Shown one piece after another: positions 22,831 to 36,155 of a stretch of DNA of 64,000 nt. Position 1 is the stretch's first letter. Every line of letters begins with the position of its first letter. The DNA is taken from NCBI GenBank assembly GCA_027475525.1, contig JAMWFC010000020.1, positions 248,001-312,000 on the forward strand, in the 5' to 3' direction. The notes beneath the pieces were generated by a model, which was given only the letters and a program-made list of their open reading frames with translations, was not told where the DNA came from and did not search any database. The stretch comes from Macrolepiota albuminosa. Taxonomy: Eukaryota; Basidiomycota; Agaricomycetes; Agaricales; Agaricaceae. Position numbers and translations under genes: made by a program.

Positions 22831-24100
22831 TGTGACATAGATCATAGCACCTTAAAATTTCATCAGAAAACTTGATTGACACAAATGTTACAGCGAGTTT
22901 CATAAAGATCTTCCGCCGTGCTTTACGAGATACAACCATTCATGTATTACAAAAATAGGAAGAAAGAAAAAAAGTCTCCAATATACCAACAATGCCGAAA
23001 ACTGTAGGCATGCGTCAAAAACTGTAGATGCTGGAGGACTTACCTTGAAAAACACCGAAACTCGCCCAAAAAAGGGACCTGTGAAGTTCCCGATAAACTT
23101 TGTCCGGAAGGTCCCTAGGTTGGCCCTGAAATCGGCAATAACGGACACCACATGTCAAAAGAAGGAAATTTTCAATCGTTTTTCCGGCGACAGCGCCCTC
23201 AGATGGTGAGTTACGTGAACATATAACAAAGTACGATATATCTTGAGACTATTTCAATAGCTTGCCGCCTCCCTCATGCACTATGCATGACAGCTTCCCG
23301 TGTACTTACCTTGTTCGACGTGCTTGGAAGCGTCAGCATCTTCTGAGCTATCAGGTTTGTAACACTTCGATACGTAAATTCTGCATATAGAGATAACAGC
23401 ATTGAGGCATGTCAGCGTGGCTCATCAACGAGTTAATCACTTACAGATTCTCTGAAGGAGCTCATATTAATCTCATACATGTTCTCATGAGCGTTGGAAA
23501 GCTCACAGGAGAGAGCTTGTCCTGGTATTGATACGTCCGCCTCAACCACGAGGTGGATAAGAAAGAGAAAAATCCCTAATGATGCCCTGAAATGCCTAAA
23601 ACCGTAAGCAAGCGTCGAAAACTGTCAAACTGTCGACGCGGGGGGGGGCTTACCTCGAAAAAGCACCACAAACCATGCTCATGACAACAACCCAGAAGAA
23701 TCTTTTCCACCAGATATTGGCAGGATGATATATCACACACTTGTGATTAGAAGCTAAGCATGATATATTATGGCTTCTAACTACTACAAGACCGATCGGA
23801 TATATGAAAGCCTTGTAGCCTCACGTGCAGCTAAAATCCTTCTCATGGTTGGTAACCTGCTCTCCGGCAATGTCCAAATACCTGCTCACGTTGTAGTAGA
23901 CAATGCCCAGACTACTATGATTGCCTCGGCTCATCGCTCACCCCATCATGGCACACATCCATCAAAGATTGATTTGTCTCAGGCACTTTTTCTCTCTCGG
24001 TATTATTGCATCTTTCTCTGGTTGGCATTATACATAATTGTTGCTAGAGAGTGTAGGACCAGCTCTAAGAACCTAAAAAACAGTTGAAGACTGTCGGATA
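22831..24100. other. Region with diverged repeats, no confident gene
   Basis: Two related blocks near 22990-23140 and 23575-23680 share CTGAAAT, AAAACTGTAG/CCGTAAGCAAGCGTC and CTTACCT(T/C)GAAAAA motifs. A 105-codon plus-strand frame at 23770-24087 has no recognisable domain. I do not call a gene. Confidence 0.4.
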
Positions 24101-24143
24101 ATGTACAATTAGCAGAAGGCTATTATATAGTATAGTCAGACCC

Positions 24144-24193
24144 TTACATCCTCAGTGAATTGTCTGAATGACAGATAACAACTGAGGATGTAA
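24144..24193. repeat. 13-bp perfect inverted repeat (LTR-type stem-loop)
   Basis: TTACATCCTCAGT at 24144-24156 pairs with ACTGAGGATGTAA at 24181-24193. The CCTCAGT/ACTGAGG core is the one found in the Copia LTR stem-loops of this window, so this may be another LTR remnant. No LTR ends were identified. Confidence 0.6.
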
Positions 24194-24199
24194 TGTCAT

Positions 24200-27100
24200 G
24201 CAAATGCATTTTTAAACCTCAAATCATGTGACCATGTAGTTCAACTGATCCAATAGAATAATGTCTGTTTAGCAGAGTCACAATGTTGTCATCATCATAT
24301 TGTAATGTCCACTGTCTATAATAGTTTAGAAAAACGCAAAATTTTATGATATAGGATGTTCACCATGATATTGGTCTCTATTTGGCACACCAATGCCAAT
24401 ATTGAGCTGAGCTCAGACCTGCCCATTTCTGTTCACATGTTATACATGATCATTGTTGGAGAACCACCTGTTGTTGGGCATAGCCAACTGCAGTATTGCA
24501 ATGGACATGTGAATAGGTCTCTTGAATGTCCCAGCCAATCTTGCAGAGTGGTGCAGCAAGGCACATAAGAGATTGGCATGTACAAGACCTGGATCCTCAT
24601 CCATGCCTCAATCTTGCATGATGATTCTACAATTCTACCATTGATAATATACATGCTGACAGTGTAAATTGCTCTTTTAAAGTATCAAATATATCTGTTA
24701 ATACCTAATAACTATTCTGACAGAATTTTAAATTATATAGAGTTTTTGAGTTTTTGTCAGACAAAGCTAAATATGTGCCCAAGTTTGCTCATGATTTTGC
24801 CTTAATTTTTACTCCAACCCCCTTCATCTGTAAAAATACGTGGCTCAGCCTCCAATATACAAAACTTCAGAAGAACAAAGACTTGCTCAGAATGCCAGAA
24901 ACAAGCAGAGTTATCACAAGTAAGTATAGTTTTTGCATACATAGTCACCTCAGTTTTGGTAATAATAATAATAATACTCATACAATTTCTCTCTTGCATC
25001 ATTCTTGCTGATTCTTGCTGTCTGTCATCTATTTGGAGAAACTCCCAGTACTACTACTATCTGTATTATCATCCAAAACACCATCATAATAGATGTGTTT
25101 CAAGGGCACAATCAACTTGCCCAGACAGCACAAGAAAACATGTCACATACCTTGAATAGAGGATGCAGAAAATCACATTGACATTGTTCCACACTGTACT
25201 GCTTATATAAGCATCTGGATAGACCTGGGCAATTGATTAACATCACCATCACCATCACCAGGTCTAGTCTGACCAATTCAATATATCTACTGTCACAAAA
25301 ATTTCTAAACCTCTTGTCAGCAATAAAGCAATTCTAAACTGGTGCCATGGAGATTCTCTAAGGAAAAATAATAATATGAGCATCTGAGACATAGATCTTC
25401 TACTCACAACTAAATCCTCATTCTTGCCACCCCCCATCTTAGGTCCTGTGCCTGAGGACACAGTTCATCAAGACACATTCAACACTCAGTTGCAACTATC
25501 AGCAGGAGTTGAACTCATAGTAAGGGGTTTGAACAGGAATGTGCAAATTCTTCTACTATACAGCTCAAAGAAATTCTGCAAAACCTCAATGCCATTGCTA
25601 GAGTGCCAGCCAACTAGGTCTTGGGTAAAGGTAGAGGATCTTGTTAAGGACAAGGTGTATAGTATAGTGGGAACTGTGAGGAGCATGTGATTGCTATGGG
25701 ATTGACCTGTACAACAACCAGAAGTCCAATGTGCATACAACCCATGTATTTTACAGGAATTAAATGAATTAGTAGCATCAATAGTGACACATACTGTGGA
25801 AAGGGTGCAGTCAACCCAGATTGAGGAGGTATACTGTCATGCATGGGAGGATGAGATTTTTAAACCCTCAGATATCATGTTTGATGGTGTATCACTGAAG
25901 GTGAAGAGGGTGCAATTGTCATTGGAGATAATAAAAATAGCAAGGATGCAACTAGTTGTAAGGTGGAATTCTGAAGATTTCACAGAGGAGCATATATGTG
26001 CCTTACAAGAGTGATTCAAGCCAAAGGCTCATCTATGCATACCACACATGTGGAAGGGGAAAAGTAAGGCTATGAGCCTTACAGAAGAAGACATGCTTCA
26101 ATTATGCTAGCAATGACAACATAAATTTGCTGATATTGTCAATGGGATGAAGGAGGAACTTTATGCAAATAACCAGTCTAAATACATGTATGCAATATGG
26201 ACATTGAGCACAATTGTGAAAATCATTACTCCAATTAGGGGGTATGTAGCATCATCAAGTGAGAATCCAAACAAGCCACTATAACAAGAAGCTACAAATT
26301 AAAAAGCAGAGAAATGTAATAAAAATAACTCCTAAAAAGCAGAATTGAGGAATATATCTGAGTTCTGCATTTTAAGGTGCAAAAATTCCAAATAAAAAGG
26401 ACCCAAAAATTTAAGTGAACATTAATACTGCAGAAATGCATTAGAAGACCATTAACCCTAGACAAAAGCAGATGTATAGTTCTGTAAATAATAACCAGAA
26501 ATTAGAGGAAAATTCTGATTGTGGAAAACTGTGTTCAAGCAAGCAAGAAACCTTTTCTCAGTTAAATGAATCAAAGTGCCATCTCTTGAGACATATATTG
26601 TGAGCAAGTAATTGGTGAAGTAATTCAGCAGTCTGTGTTTTTAAAAGCAGCAATAGGGTATAATAGAGACTGTCTCATGAATGTTATGTCTTCATCTTTC
26701 TGACCTCCCATCTTAGTATTTAGCAAGTGCAATCTTCTCAAAGAACTGGGGTTATGCAAATTGAACTACTTGAGAAATAAAGTTAGATTTGATCTTTGCT
26801 CACATGTAATAAATTTGCCTAAACAGATCTGTGCTCAGAAACATGACACTGCATAAAGATATATGCAGATGTTATTAGAGAGTTCTAATGAATAATAGGT
26901 TTCAAAGCTAATAACATATTGAGTGTTGTGGGAGGTCAAGAAAGCTTAAAGAAAGAAGGTGGTCTCTGATTTTTAATCTCCTTAATAATAGTATATTTTC
27001 TAAATATGGAATGCCATTTTGAATCAATAGGAATTGGCCAGCTTGTAGCACATAGCAATACCAAGGTCTACAGTAGTTTGTCAATGACTATCTATAAATT

Positions 27101-28260
27101 GAAGGGTCAAAAAATATACAATACTGGGGCAGAGAGAGAAATGCCAACTACTATTTGTATGAAGCTTGAGATCAAATTTGAATGAGTCAAGCTTTTGAAT
27201 AAGTTTGGAGAGAAGAGTTTTCCAATAGTTGTGAGAGTTAACCAATATATTAGTGTCTGTAAATTTAAATTCAAAAATTGAATAGCATGATATATATTGA
27301 TAAGTAAACAAACAAAATATGGAGACTTGACTTCAAACTGTTTAATTCTCAATGTTGTCTCTGTAGGCTTAGGAGGTCTTGACATCAACATGACCTCTAT
27401 ACAGAAACAGACACATCTCTCTGTGATGTGGCTCCATATTCATAGCTTGTATAGTAAGCAATTCAAAAAAGTGTTCCAATGTTTTATAGTTTTTGAAAGA
27501 TAGTATTGGCATGAAAAGTTGAAAGTACTTAAAATTTTGATTAAATTATATAAAATACTATGGCATTGTGGCTACAAATCACATCTATACCATAAAATTA
27601 TTTTCTGTTCCATGCTTCATAGTAGTGTAGTATTTAGTAAAAATATTACTGATAGTTTTGGAGCTGTCTTGAAGCCTTAAAAAGTTTATTTCTAATCTAC
27701 ACTGATTTTTGACAATGATTTAATGTATTTAAAAAGATGTTTACTTTTTAAAATATAAAATACTTTAGAATGTGGAGAGTTTTAACAAACTCTAGTTTAA
27801 GTGACTTACTTTTTGGGAACTATCAAGCTTTTGTGTTGATTATGACTTTAGTCAATATTTGTGGCCAGCAGATAGGCTGGCAGTAATGATTTATCTTATT
27901 TATATATTTGATTATTTTTATTATTTATTTATCATGTTGTGCCACCATGATATAGCATTTTTTAGTTGTTAATCTTTATTGACAAACCTTATTTTGCAGT
28001 ATAAATATGCTTATCAACAAACATGCCTCTCAGTTATTTCTTGGACTAAATCATGAATTCTGAATAATACATTGGTCAATGCTTATATAGATTACCTCTA
28101 CTTATACAATTCTGTAGATTCTTGTATTTTACAATTGTCTACAGGTTATAGGCCCTGATTTTGTTGATAAAAACTTGTGCAGAAATTTGTACTCATAACA
28201 TAAAAACAACTTGTATACAAAACAGGCATTGAAATGTTCAACTTTATATCTAATAGCCTG
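24200..28260. other. AT-rich decayed region
   Basis: Long stretch without a supported gene. Plus-strand frames 25424-25690 and 25784-26014 (ending ...RWNSEDFTEEHICALQE) look like one broken protein of unknown family. A short CACCATCACCATCACCATCACCA repeat lies near 25238-25260. Sequence from 26300 to 28200 is very AT-rich with only tiny frames. Confidence 0.45.
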
Positions 28261-28269
28261 CTAGTTTTC

Positions 28270-31200
28270 CTGGAGAAATTATACTTTGATGGAATGAATT
28301 TTGTATACTTCAAAAATAGGGTGCTGATTGCAGCCTATATATGTGGAGCAAAGATATCTCAATGACAGTATTCTCAAGCCAAGCACCACTAACATCAAAA
28401 GTACTAAGGAGGATGAAGAAGAGGTGAAAAGAGTTCTTCTGGTCAAAAAAATAGACAAACCTACTTTATAAAACTTAGGCATCTCATTGCTAGATGAATG
28501 GGATGTGTATGATGTATGAACACTCATGCTTATTATCTACAACTGCAAAAATCTGGTCAGACTCAGTATAATAATAGATGACTCTGCAGTGCAAGCCTGT
28601 GACTCACTGATCAAGGCTTACAATGTAATATTAGACTTAGCAGCAATAGAAGCTGATAACACTCTATACAGAACAAGATTTGCAGATAAAGAGGATCTCT
28701 TAGCTTATTTATTAAACATGCACATCAAATAGAAGAATGCTACAGAGAAATGAGTGGACATTCTCAACACTACATTCAGGTTTATAATTATAATGTTGCT
28801 ACCTGAATCTTGAAATGCTGTTATAGCTAGCCTATACACTACAAAAATATTGGCTGATTTAATTCCAGAACTGTCGATATACTGGGATGCTTAAAAATGC
28901 AGAAGCCAAGCACTTTATTTGTCATCACACTACAAATAATAACAACATCAAAATTAAAGCTTGTTTGCACCAATCTAAATTGTAAGCATGTTGGATAAAC
29001 AATTGATAAATGTTACTAATGAGCTGGCAAAAAGTAAGGGCAGTTTTCACTAAACTTCAGAAACTATAAACAAGCATAGCATCCCTCTTAAACAAGTCTA
29101 TACCAGGGGCAAATTTTGCAAATATCTCAGCAGACTGAACAGCACATACTACATATATGCTAGCTGTTATTTCCAAACAGATATTGGATGTCTGGACATT
29201 TGCAGATTCTGGTGCAAGCAATCATTGCTTTGTTGACTGTGAGGCATTTAACAAGTGCAAAACACTTGTGACTCCAGGAGAAGGGAGGGCAGTATTAAGA
29301 ATACTATATTTCAGATTATTGGTCAGAGTATGGTCAAAACAAAGTCACAATTAACAAAAGAAAAACCAAGTTGGTCTTCTGAAATGCACTTCACACACCA
29401 AGCCTTGCTGCCAACCTTATTTCTATTAGAAAGTTTGATCATGCAGGCTTCTTGGTCAAACTTGCATAAGGCAGGATCATGGTCAAGAACTCTAAAGGGA
29501 GAGAGATCTTGATTGAGCAGAGTGCAAATAAGATATATTTGTTGAACTTGTTAATGGACACTCATATCCTTTGAGCAATAATTGCAACTCCTGTTATTCA
29601 GCTAATAGACCTGAATAGATGGCATTGCTGCTTTAAGTGTCAGGAGATTCCTTATTTCTTCCTTCTTTTACTCTTTATCTCTTCACTCTTCTTCCATTCA
29701 TTCTTTTATTCCTTCTGTTATTCTCTCATTTTACTGTTTCTACTCTTTCAACATTATCTGTTACTATTCTCAGCCCTTAAGGTGCTCTGGTTCTTTAGCT
29801 ACCATTCAGACAAGTGTGGGCTCTTCAGCACTGCTTTCATACTGCTTAGATAAGCTAGAGTTTGCTTTTCTGACTTTCAAAGTCCAGAGTTTTCCTGCCT
29901 TGTTTGTACAGTTGTTTATTTAGGCAATTTTCAAGTTTTCAAGGTTTTATTATACTGTACAGTTGTTTTCCATGCTTCAGAGGCCTCAGAGGCATCCAAC
30001 CTGGCATAGGAAATCTCTAGACCTGTTCTCTTTGGATTTTCCTCTGCCAGGTGAGTAGTTATCATGATATTGTCAGTATATATTCTAATACACTTTGGAT
30101 CTCTCTCTGCTAGCTATGTGACTGAGCCATAGTCTCTAGAGGTTGCCCTTACATTGGGCATGTTAGAGTAGACTTTTTGTGAACCCAGGTTAAAAGAGAC
30201 CTGGTAGACAGCCTGTCTGTAAAAGGAAACTTAGGAATCAAAAGGCTTTGTAAAGACTGTATATATAAAAAAACATATCTCAAGGCCATATAATAGCAAC
30301 TGCAAGATTAAGAATAAACTAAATAATTGCATGTATATTGACTTGTGAGGCATAGCATGGACTAAGTCTCTGGGAGGAGCAGTTCCTTGCTGATAGGTGT
30401 ACCTCTCACCTTACAGGCTACTTTCTCATCTAAAAAGATGCCTTCACCATACTCTTTGCTTTCACCACCTTCTATATGGAATTGAAGTGCCAGATAGGCA
30501 ATAAGCTGCTGATTATCTATATAAATGCTGGCCACAAATAGATAAATGAGCACTAGGAGGAGTATTGTATAAAACAGGGCATTTTACTAAGGCCTGTGGT
30601 CCTCTATGCTTACTCTCAAAATAGCTTCATTGAGAGAGCTATTCAAATAATTATAGAAGGCATCAGGTGTATGTTGGCAGACAGCAGTTTTGCTAAGAAG
30701 CTTGGGCTAAAGCAGCAGCTATACAAATACACATGTAAAATTATTTACCATCAGTATGACACAATAGTGTCTCTAAAGCAAAATGAATGGACAAGTGACA
30801 GAATGTAGCATATCTGCAGCTTTTGATATGCATTGTGTTTGCCAAGGTACCAAAGAAGTTGGTGAAGTCCAAATTTGAGCTGAGGTCAATTAAATGTGTG
30901 CTAGTAGGGTATGTGAACATAGGAGGATACCATCTCTTTGACCAAGTATTCAGAACAATTGTGACCTCCTGTGACATTATATTTAACAAAAGCATAGACC
31001 ACATGACCCACATCAACCCTAGCCCCACACATGACTTGCTTGAGCTATTTGCCACATTTGACACTATCAATACAAGCTCAGAGGTCCTTATTCCTAAGCA
31101 ACCAATAGTACCAAGAGTAAGCAGAGTTACAAATCTTCATGGGTTACAATGCAAGATTGCCAATTCAACAAATTTGACAGATGCCAACTCTGAATCAAAT

Positions 31201-33590
31201 CACAACAATGAATTATCTTTTAATGATGCCATTATTAGCTCATCATTTCTAAGACAATTGATGTAACTTCAAGGTTGGAGCCTAGAACTATTTCTTGCTT
31301 AGGACATCTATGCCTACTTGGCACTACATACAACTAATGCTATGGACAACAACAATTATGTACCAGCAACATATACTGAGGCCGTGAAAAGATCTGATCT
31401 CTGGCAACTAGCTATAGAAAAAGAACTGTATGTCATGGAAGACAGGAAGGTATAGAATTTAGTCTCCAAAAGAGAGATCTTAGCTAATAAAAAAGCCATT
31501 GGATACTGCTAGGCTTTTATAAACAACTATGATGCTGAAGAGTAGATTATTTGGTAGAAAGTGAACTTGATAGCTAAAGAGTACTTGCAGGTGCTGGGTG
31601 AGGATTACAATGAGACTTATGCAGCTGTCATCTGACTAGAGTCTTTTAGAATTATGATAGCTGTTGCTGCTGTGCTAAGTTTGAAGAACTGGCAAGTAGA
31701 CTTTGTTTTTTCTTATGTTGCTAGTGTTCTGGATTTTCAGGTATAAATGGACATAACACCCAATCTATTAAAAGAGGAGAAGAAGAAGGCAGTACTCCTA
31801 AAGATACTTTATAGACTCATGCAGGGCAAAAAGAACTGGTTTTAGACTCTTAACAAGATATATAAGGATTTGGAATACTACATCTTAAAGGCTGACACAT
31901 GCATGAGAGCAAAGACAATGGATGGCAAACATATTATAACAAATACTTTCAATGACAATGTATTTAGCATTTCTATAACAAAAGATAAGACAAAGTGTAC
32001 AAAGGCAGAACTAACAAATATATATAAGATCAAAGACTTGAAGAAACTATTGTTTATTCTTGGTATAGCAATCAAATGCAATCAGACAACTGGTTGTCTC
32101 AAAAGGCCTATCTCTTGCATACATTAAAAAGATTCAGCATAAAAGATTGTAATCCTCACCATACTCCTTTATCTACTAGCTTTCAACTGATCAAAAAAAT
32201 GTGCCCACTAAAGAAGACCAAAGATATATGGCTGACAAGCTGTATAGAGAGGCACTCAGATCTTTGATGTGCCAATAGTGGTTGAGGATGCTAGACACTA
32301 CATTGTAAAGTATTATTTTAGCATGTAGTGTGCTTAAAGATTGAGGAATTCTGGCAAAGTCTCAGTATGCTCAAAATGTTAATGTATTAAAAGGTATCAA
32401 GTGTGAGCATGCTTGACACTATCTGGCAAACTATAAATGCTTAAGATCTAATAATATTATAGTAAAAAAAAATAGCATAATACAATAATGCCCATAGATG
32501 GCACCATAGATAACAAAGACAATAAAGATGTTGCTAATACTAAACTTCTCGGAGAGACAAACTCAGACTAGCAAGTTTAAACCATGAGAGTAACTAGGTT
32601 TCTATTTGTTGTTATTTATATGTGCAATAGCTATCTTTTATATCTTATGCTACTAAAATCTTACAGAGTGTTTATCTGTAGTACTACAGCCTAGCACCTC
32701 TGATTGCTATTTTGCTCAATAGTATGCTGTTAACAATGACTAGTAGTTATCAGTGGTGTATTAGCCATGGTGACTCTATACTTCTCAAAAAGTGTAAATA
32801 GATTTTAGAAAAACTTTGAGAGTTAGCTGGAAAAACCTTAACAGATGCTGTAATACAGAAGCTTGGTCACTAGTGCCACTTATTATCTCCAATTCAGATA
32901 GCCTGAAGTATTAAGCTTTTAGTAGTTTTGGCTTTGTCAATGTCAGTGATGCTATTTCAGATGGTGGTGTCCCAACAGATGGCAGTGCTTAATATGAATC
33001 TCCTTTTAGAAGTGATTGGGGTTTAGTAAATTACTTTCCTGTAGCTGTGCTAATATCATCTTTTCATAAGTCCCAAGTCTCTGCAGTCTATAATATTAAC
33101 TAGTAGATGAGCTTTTTGAGCTTTCAAAACTGAATGAGCCAGTAAAAAATAGCCTGAGTCCTCAGATTTATTGATGAAGGTAGGCCTATTTTATTTTCTG
33201 ATGTGCTCAGCCTGAGTAGAAGTCTATTAGCATGCAGGTTACAATATATCTAGACTTGTTATTTGCAGTTGAAGTACTAACTTGCTCTCAAATGAACTGT
33301 AGCCTCTTGCACTAAAAAGCTCTGCTTTATATGCTTAGATATATGAAGTTGCTAGATTACAAGCTTACATACTCAAAGCAGCCAGCTGATAGCATCAAGT
33401 CTAGTAGCTACATCAACACAGATTATAGAAAAGATTCAGATGCTAGACAATTGACTGCAAGCTATGTAGTCATGATAGTGGGCAGGGCAGTATCATATTG
33501 TTCAAAGTATCAGGCTACAGTAGTACTCAGCATGACTAAAACTGAGTACATGGCATCTATATTCAGCACACAACATGCACTTTAAATGTA
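28270..33590 (+). pseudogene. Heavily decayed Ty1/Copia retrotransposon
   Basis: Translated pieces follow Copia order on the plus strand. Gag-like KLYFDGMNFVYFKNRVLIAA lies at about 28275-28350 and protease-like WTFADSGASNHCFVDCEAF near 29190. An integrase tail (SFIERAIQIIIEGIRCMLAD, then VLVGYVNIGGYHLF...IVTSCDIIFN) lies at 30600-31010. RT pieces (LWQLAIEKELYVMEDRKV, AKEYLQVLGEDYNETYAAV, then LLFILGIAIKCNQTTG) lie at 31400-32100, and the RNase H end (YINTDYRKDSDARQLTASY...SMTKTEYMA) at 33400-33560. Many stops and frameshifts break it. Its LTRs were not identified. A separate LTR interrupts it at 29638-30153. Confidence 0.8.
29638..30153 (+). mobile_element. Solo LTR of the TGTCAGGGGACTC family, diverged
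   Basis: Runs TGTCAGGAGATTCC to GGTTGCCCTTACA and aligns end to end with the LTR at 51870-52367. Flanks TTAAG and TTGGG do not match, so no target duplication is left. It sits between the protease-like and integrase-like pieces of the Copia relic. Confidence 0.75.
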
Positions 33591-34105
33591 CAATTTCTTA
33601 AGTAAGATCACTTTACCTCAGTTTTTTCCAGCCATGATCTGCACTAACAGCTGGTTATTGTTTGTTAGAACTTGCTATCAAGAGGCTCACAGTTTTCAGC
33701 CTTAATAAATGTTTATTTTGTCTTCTAGTGCTTGTTATGTTCCTGACTGCTGGCATAGTATTGTATCAGTAGATATAATTGTTTAGTCTGAAAATGGATG
33801 TCAGCACGTTAGTTGATAGATCTTGACATTGTGTCAGATTTATGTTAGTATGTCCAGAAATATCACTAACAGTTGATCCTACTCCTTGCTCATCATTGGA
33901 CACAATGAGCTCACATTCCCACTCAAAACTTATTATAAAATTTAGGAAAAAATATAATATAATGTCTTTTCATGTTCTGATCATATTGAAAACATTGTAT
34001 AGAACTTACACTACCAGTATTGTAAAAGAATAATCATTTGTAAATAAATTTAACAAAAAAAAATTGTATTGAAAGGCCAATCTATCAGCATTGTTTTTAA
34101 AGTAA

Positions 34106-35560
34106 CTAGTTGTTTTCGCCACTACCGCTAGATTGAAACTCATTGTCATTGTTGGGCTGTAATTCATCTTTGTCATCAATAAAATCAGCACTCTTGTACA
34201 TAGAGCCTAATAGCAGCTGCAACATCTTTCTCTTCTTTGACTGCTTTTTTTTCTCTTCCATTTTTGGCCTTTCCTTGTCTGAATACTCCTTCCATTTCTT
34301 TTCAATAACTACACCTTTGTTGCATGCATTGGCAAGCTTGTGGTCATGCTCCTTGCATTTCTGAGCTGTGAAGAATTTCCACCTACAGTCACCATTCTGA
34401 AGTGCAGAATGCAGAAGTCGAATGTTGTCAATAGTTGAAACATTGGAGAGGCTGCTAAATGCTATCCTTGATGGCCAATTGATTAAATAAACATGGTATT
34501 TCTCCACAATTACTATATCATAATTCATATAGTTTATTTTCACTGTTTTACTACTGAGTATTTTATCTGCAAAGCAATCAATTTTGAAGAATAAAATAAA
34601 AATAGAGCATGATTCAAACTGATGCAGCCTATCAAGAATAATACCTGTGCACTCCACATGCATGGAAAATAATGTATCTGGCTTTGTTATGCATAACTGT
34701 GCATCAGAAGTTGCAGTGAAAGCAGTGGTAGTGTCTTTAATGTGACTCCAAAAGAAAATGCAAAAGAATAAACACCTGTCCGAAGAAAAAGATTTTTCAT
34801 TTATGTTGCTTATTGGTGAGTAAGGAGTCCACATAAAGCTTGAAAGCACAGACTAACCTCAGACATGATAGTTATAATATTTTAATATGCATCTACAGCT
34901 GATGCACAATTACTACTGCATGAACCTTACACTTGAACCTCATAATATTCAATGAGTCCATTGATAAGTTTCTTCTTGTGCTCATTGGACATCTTTGATA
35001 TGTCCAGCTCTAGGTCAGCATAAATCTTTTCTTGGATATCTTTGAGTGTGAGACAGTCATCAAAAGAACATTCTGACAGCAATAGTAAAATATTGTATGA
35101 TTATAACAATACTAAATAAGAACTTACTCTCATTAAGTTCCTTTGACTTGAAGTGAAGGATTGCATTTGCAAGTGAAGGTCAACACGTTGAAATATAAGT
35201 AGATATGAATTATCATTTTTTAATGTGTTTCTTACCTACCAAGTATTGCTGTGACATGTCCTCAATAAACTTTTCTTGATTTTGAAGATATATTGATATA
35301 GCACCTTGAACTAGTTAAATACTGGCCTTGTTGTTCTTTTTGAAAAGTTTGTAAGTACTACTAAACATATCAGAACATGTTAGATTTAGAGGTGCATATG
35401 TATAATGCTTGAATAGGGCAATCAGAATTGCATGCAGCCCAAGTATTAATTCTTTCATCATTACTAGCATTTATTGTTGATTGTTGTGCAGAATAGTGCC
35501 CAGCTTCAGTATTTTGTTGATTTGTTGTGGTCCTGGAAATAATTATATAAACATATCAAT
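34106..35560 (-). CDS. Uncharacterised basidiomycete repeat-associated protein, probably decayed
   Basis: Minus-strand frame 34849-34106 encodes 247 residues. Its block EKYHVYLINWPSRIAF...STIDNIRLLHSAL..GDCRWKFF matches, from memory, a family of uncharacterised proteins common in repeat-rich mushroom genomes. That family carries a Y-G-V-x-L-x-x-W-P...T-x-D-D-x-R-L-L...C-x-W core followed by a charged KKK-rich tail. Further coding-like pieces lie upstream (CLTLKDIQEKIYADLELDI.. near 35070-34935 and FIEDMSQQYLV near 35270), suggesting a multi-exon gene. Splice sites and the start were not resolved. The Copia element at 35569 begins right at its upstream edge. Function unknown. Confidence 0.45.
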
Positions 35561-35573
35561 TGTACATTCAAGT

Positions 35574-35873
35574 TGTTGGACTTGACTGGTCCTTATTGGG
35601 TCTCTGCATCTGATCAATCACATGATCATTTACCACTTCGCTCATTTGGCCATGTTTTACAGCCTCAGTTGTCTCTCACCAATTAACGCGACACTGAGGC
35701 TGTAAGTCATTACTTTCTGTGTGTTAAATGCATATACTTATAAATTGTAACTTGACACAGTTTTCTCTCTGATTGTGTTTATATAGGTGCAATAAAATTA
35801 GTTGTCTCTCACCAATTAACGTAACACTGAGGCTTTTTCTCTCTGATTGTGTCTATATAGATCTGGGTCTACA
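35574..35873 (+). repeat. Copia 5' LTR
   Basis: 300 bp with TG...CA ends. It contains a stem-loop TTACAGCCTCAGT...ACTGAGGCTGTAA (35658-35706). The loop plus right arm is repeated at 35802-35834, with GTAAGT directly after the first and ATTAG directly before the second. Confidence 0.93.
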
Positions 35874-36155
35874 GGTTATGGGCCTTTTCTAAGCCCGGCG
35901 TGTTGAGATAACTCATTGCCTTGGTATCTTATTGGACGCCTATAGCTGCCTCCACATGGTGTTGGCAAACTTCTTTCTATCAATTCAGCCATGCCTCCTC
36001 ACAGTGTAAATAAGCAGGTTATTTCAGATCACTCTCGAGAAAATGACGAAGTGACAACGTCCCTCATGCCAGGACCTCTCACTAATCCATGACTAAATGG
36101 CTCACTGATCCAGGGACCACGAAATCCACAATGACCACATTCTTCTTTTTCTTGT

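Noticed and set aside
23770..24087. 105-codon plus-strand frame
   Set aside because: No recognisable domain, next to decayed repeats; length alone is not enough to call a gene.
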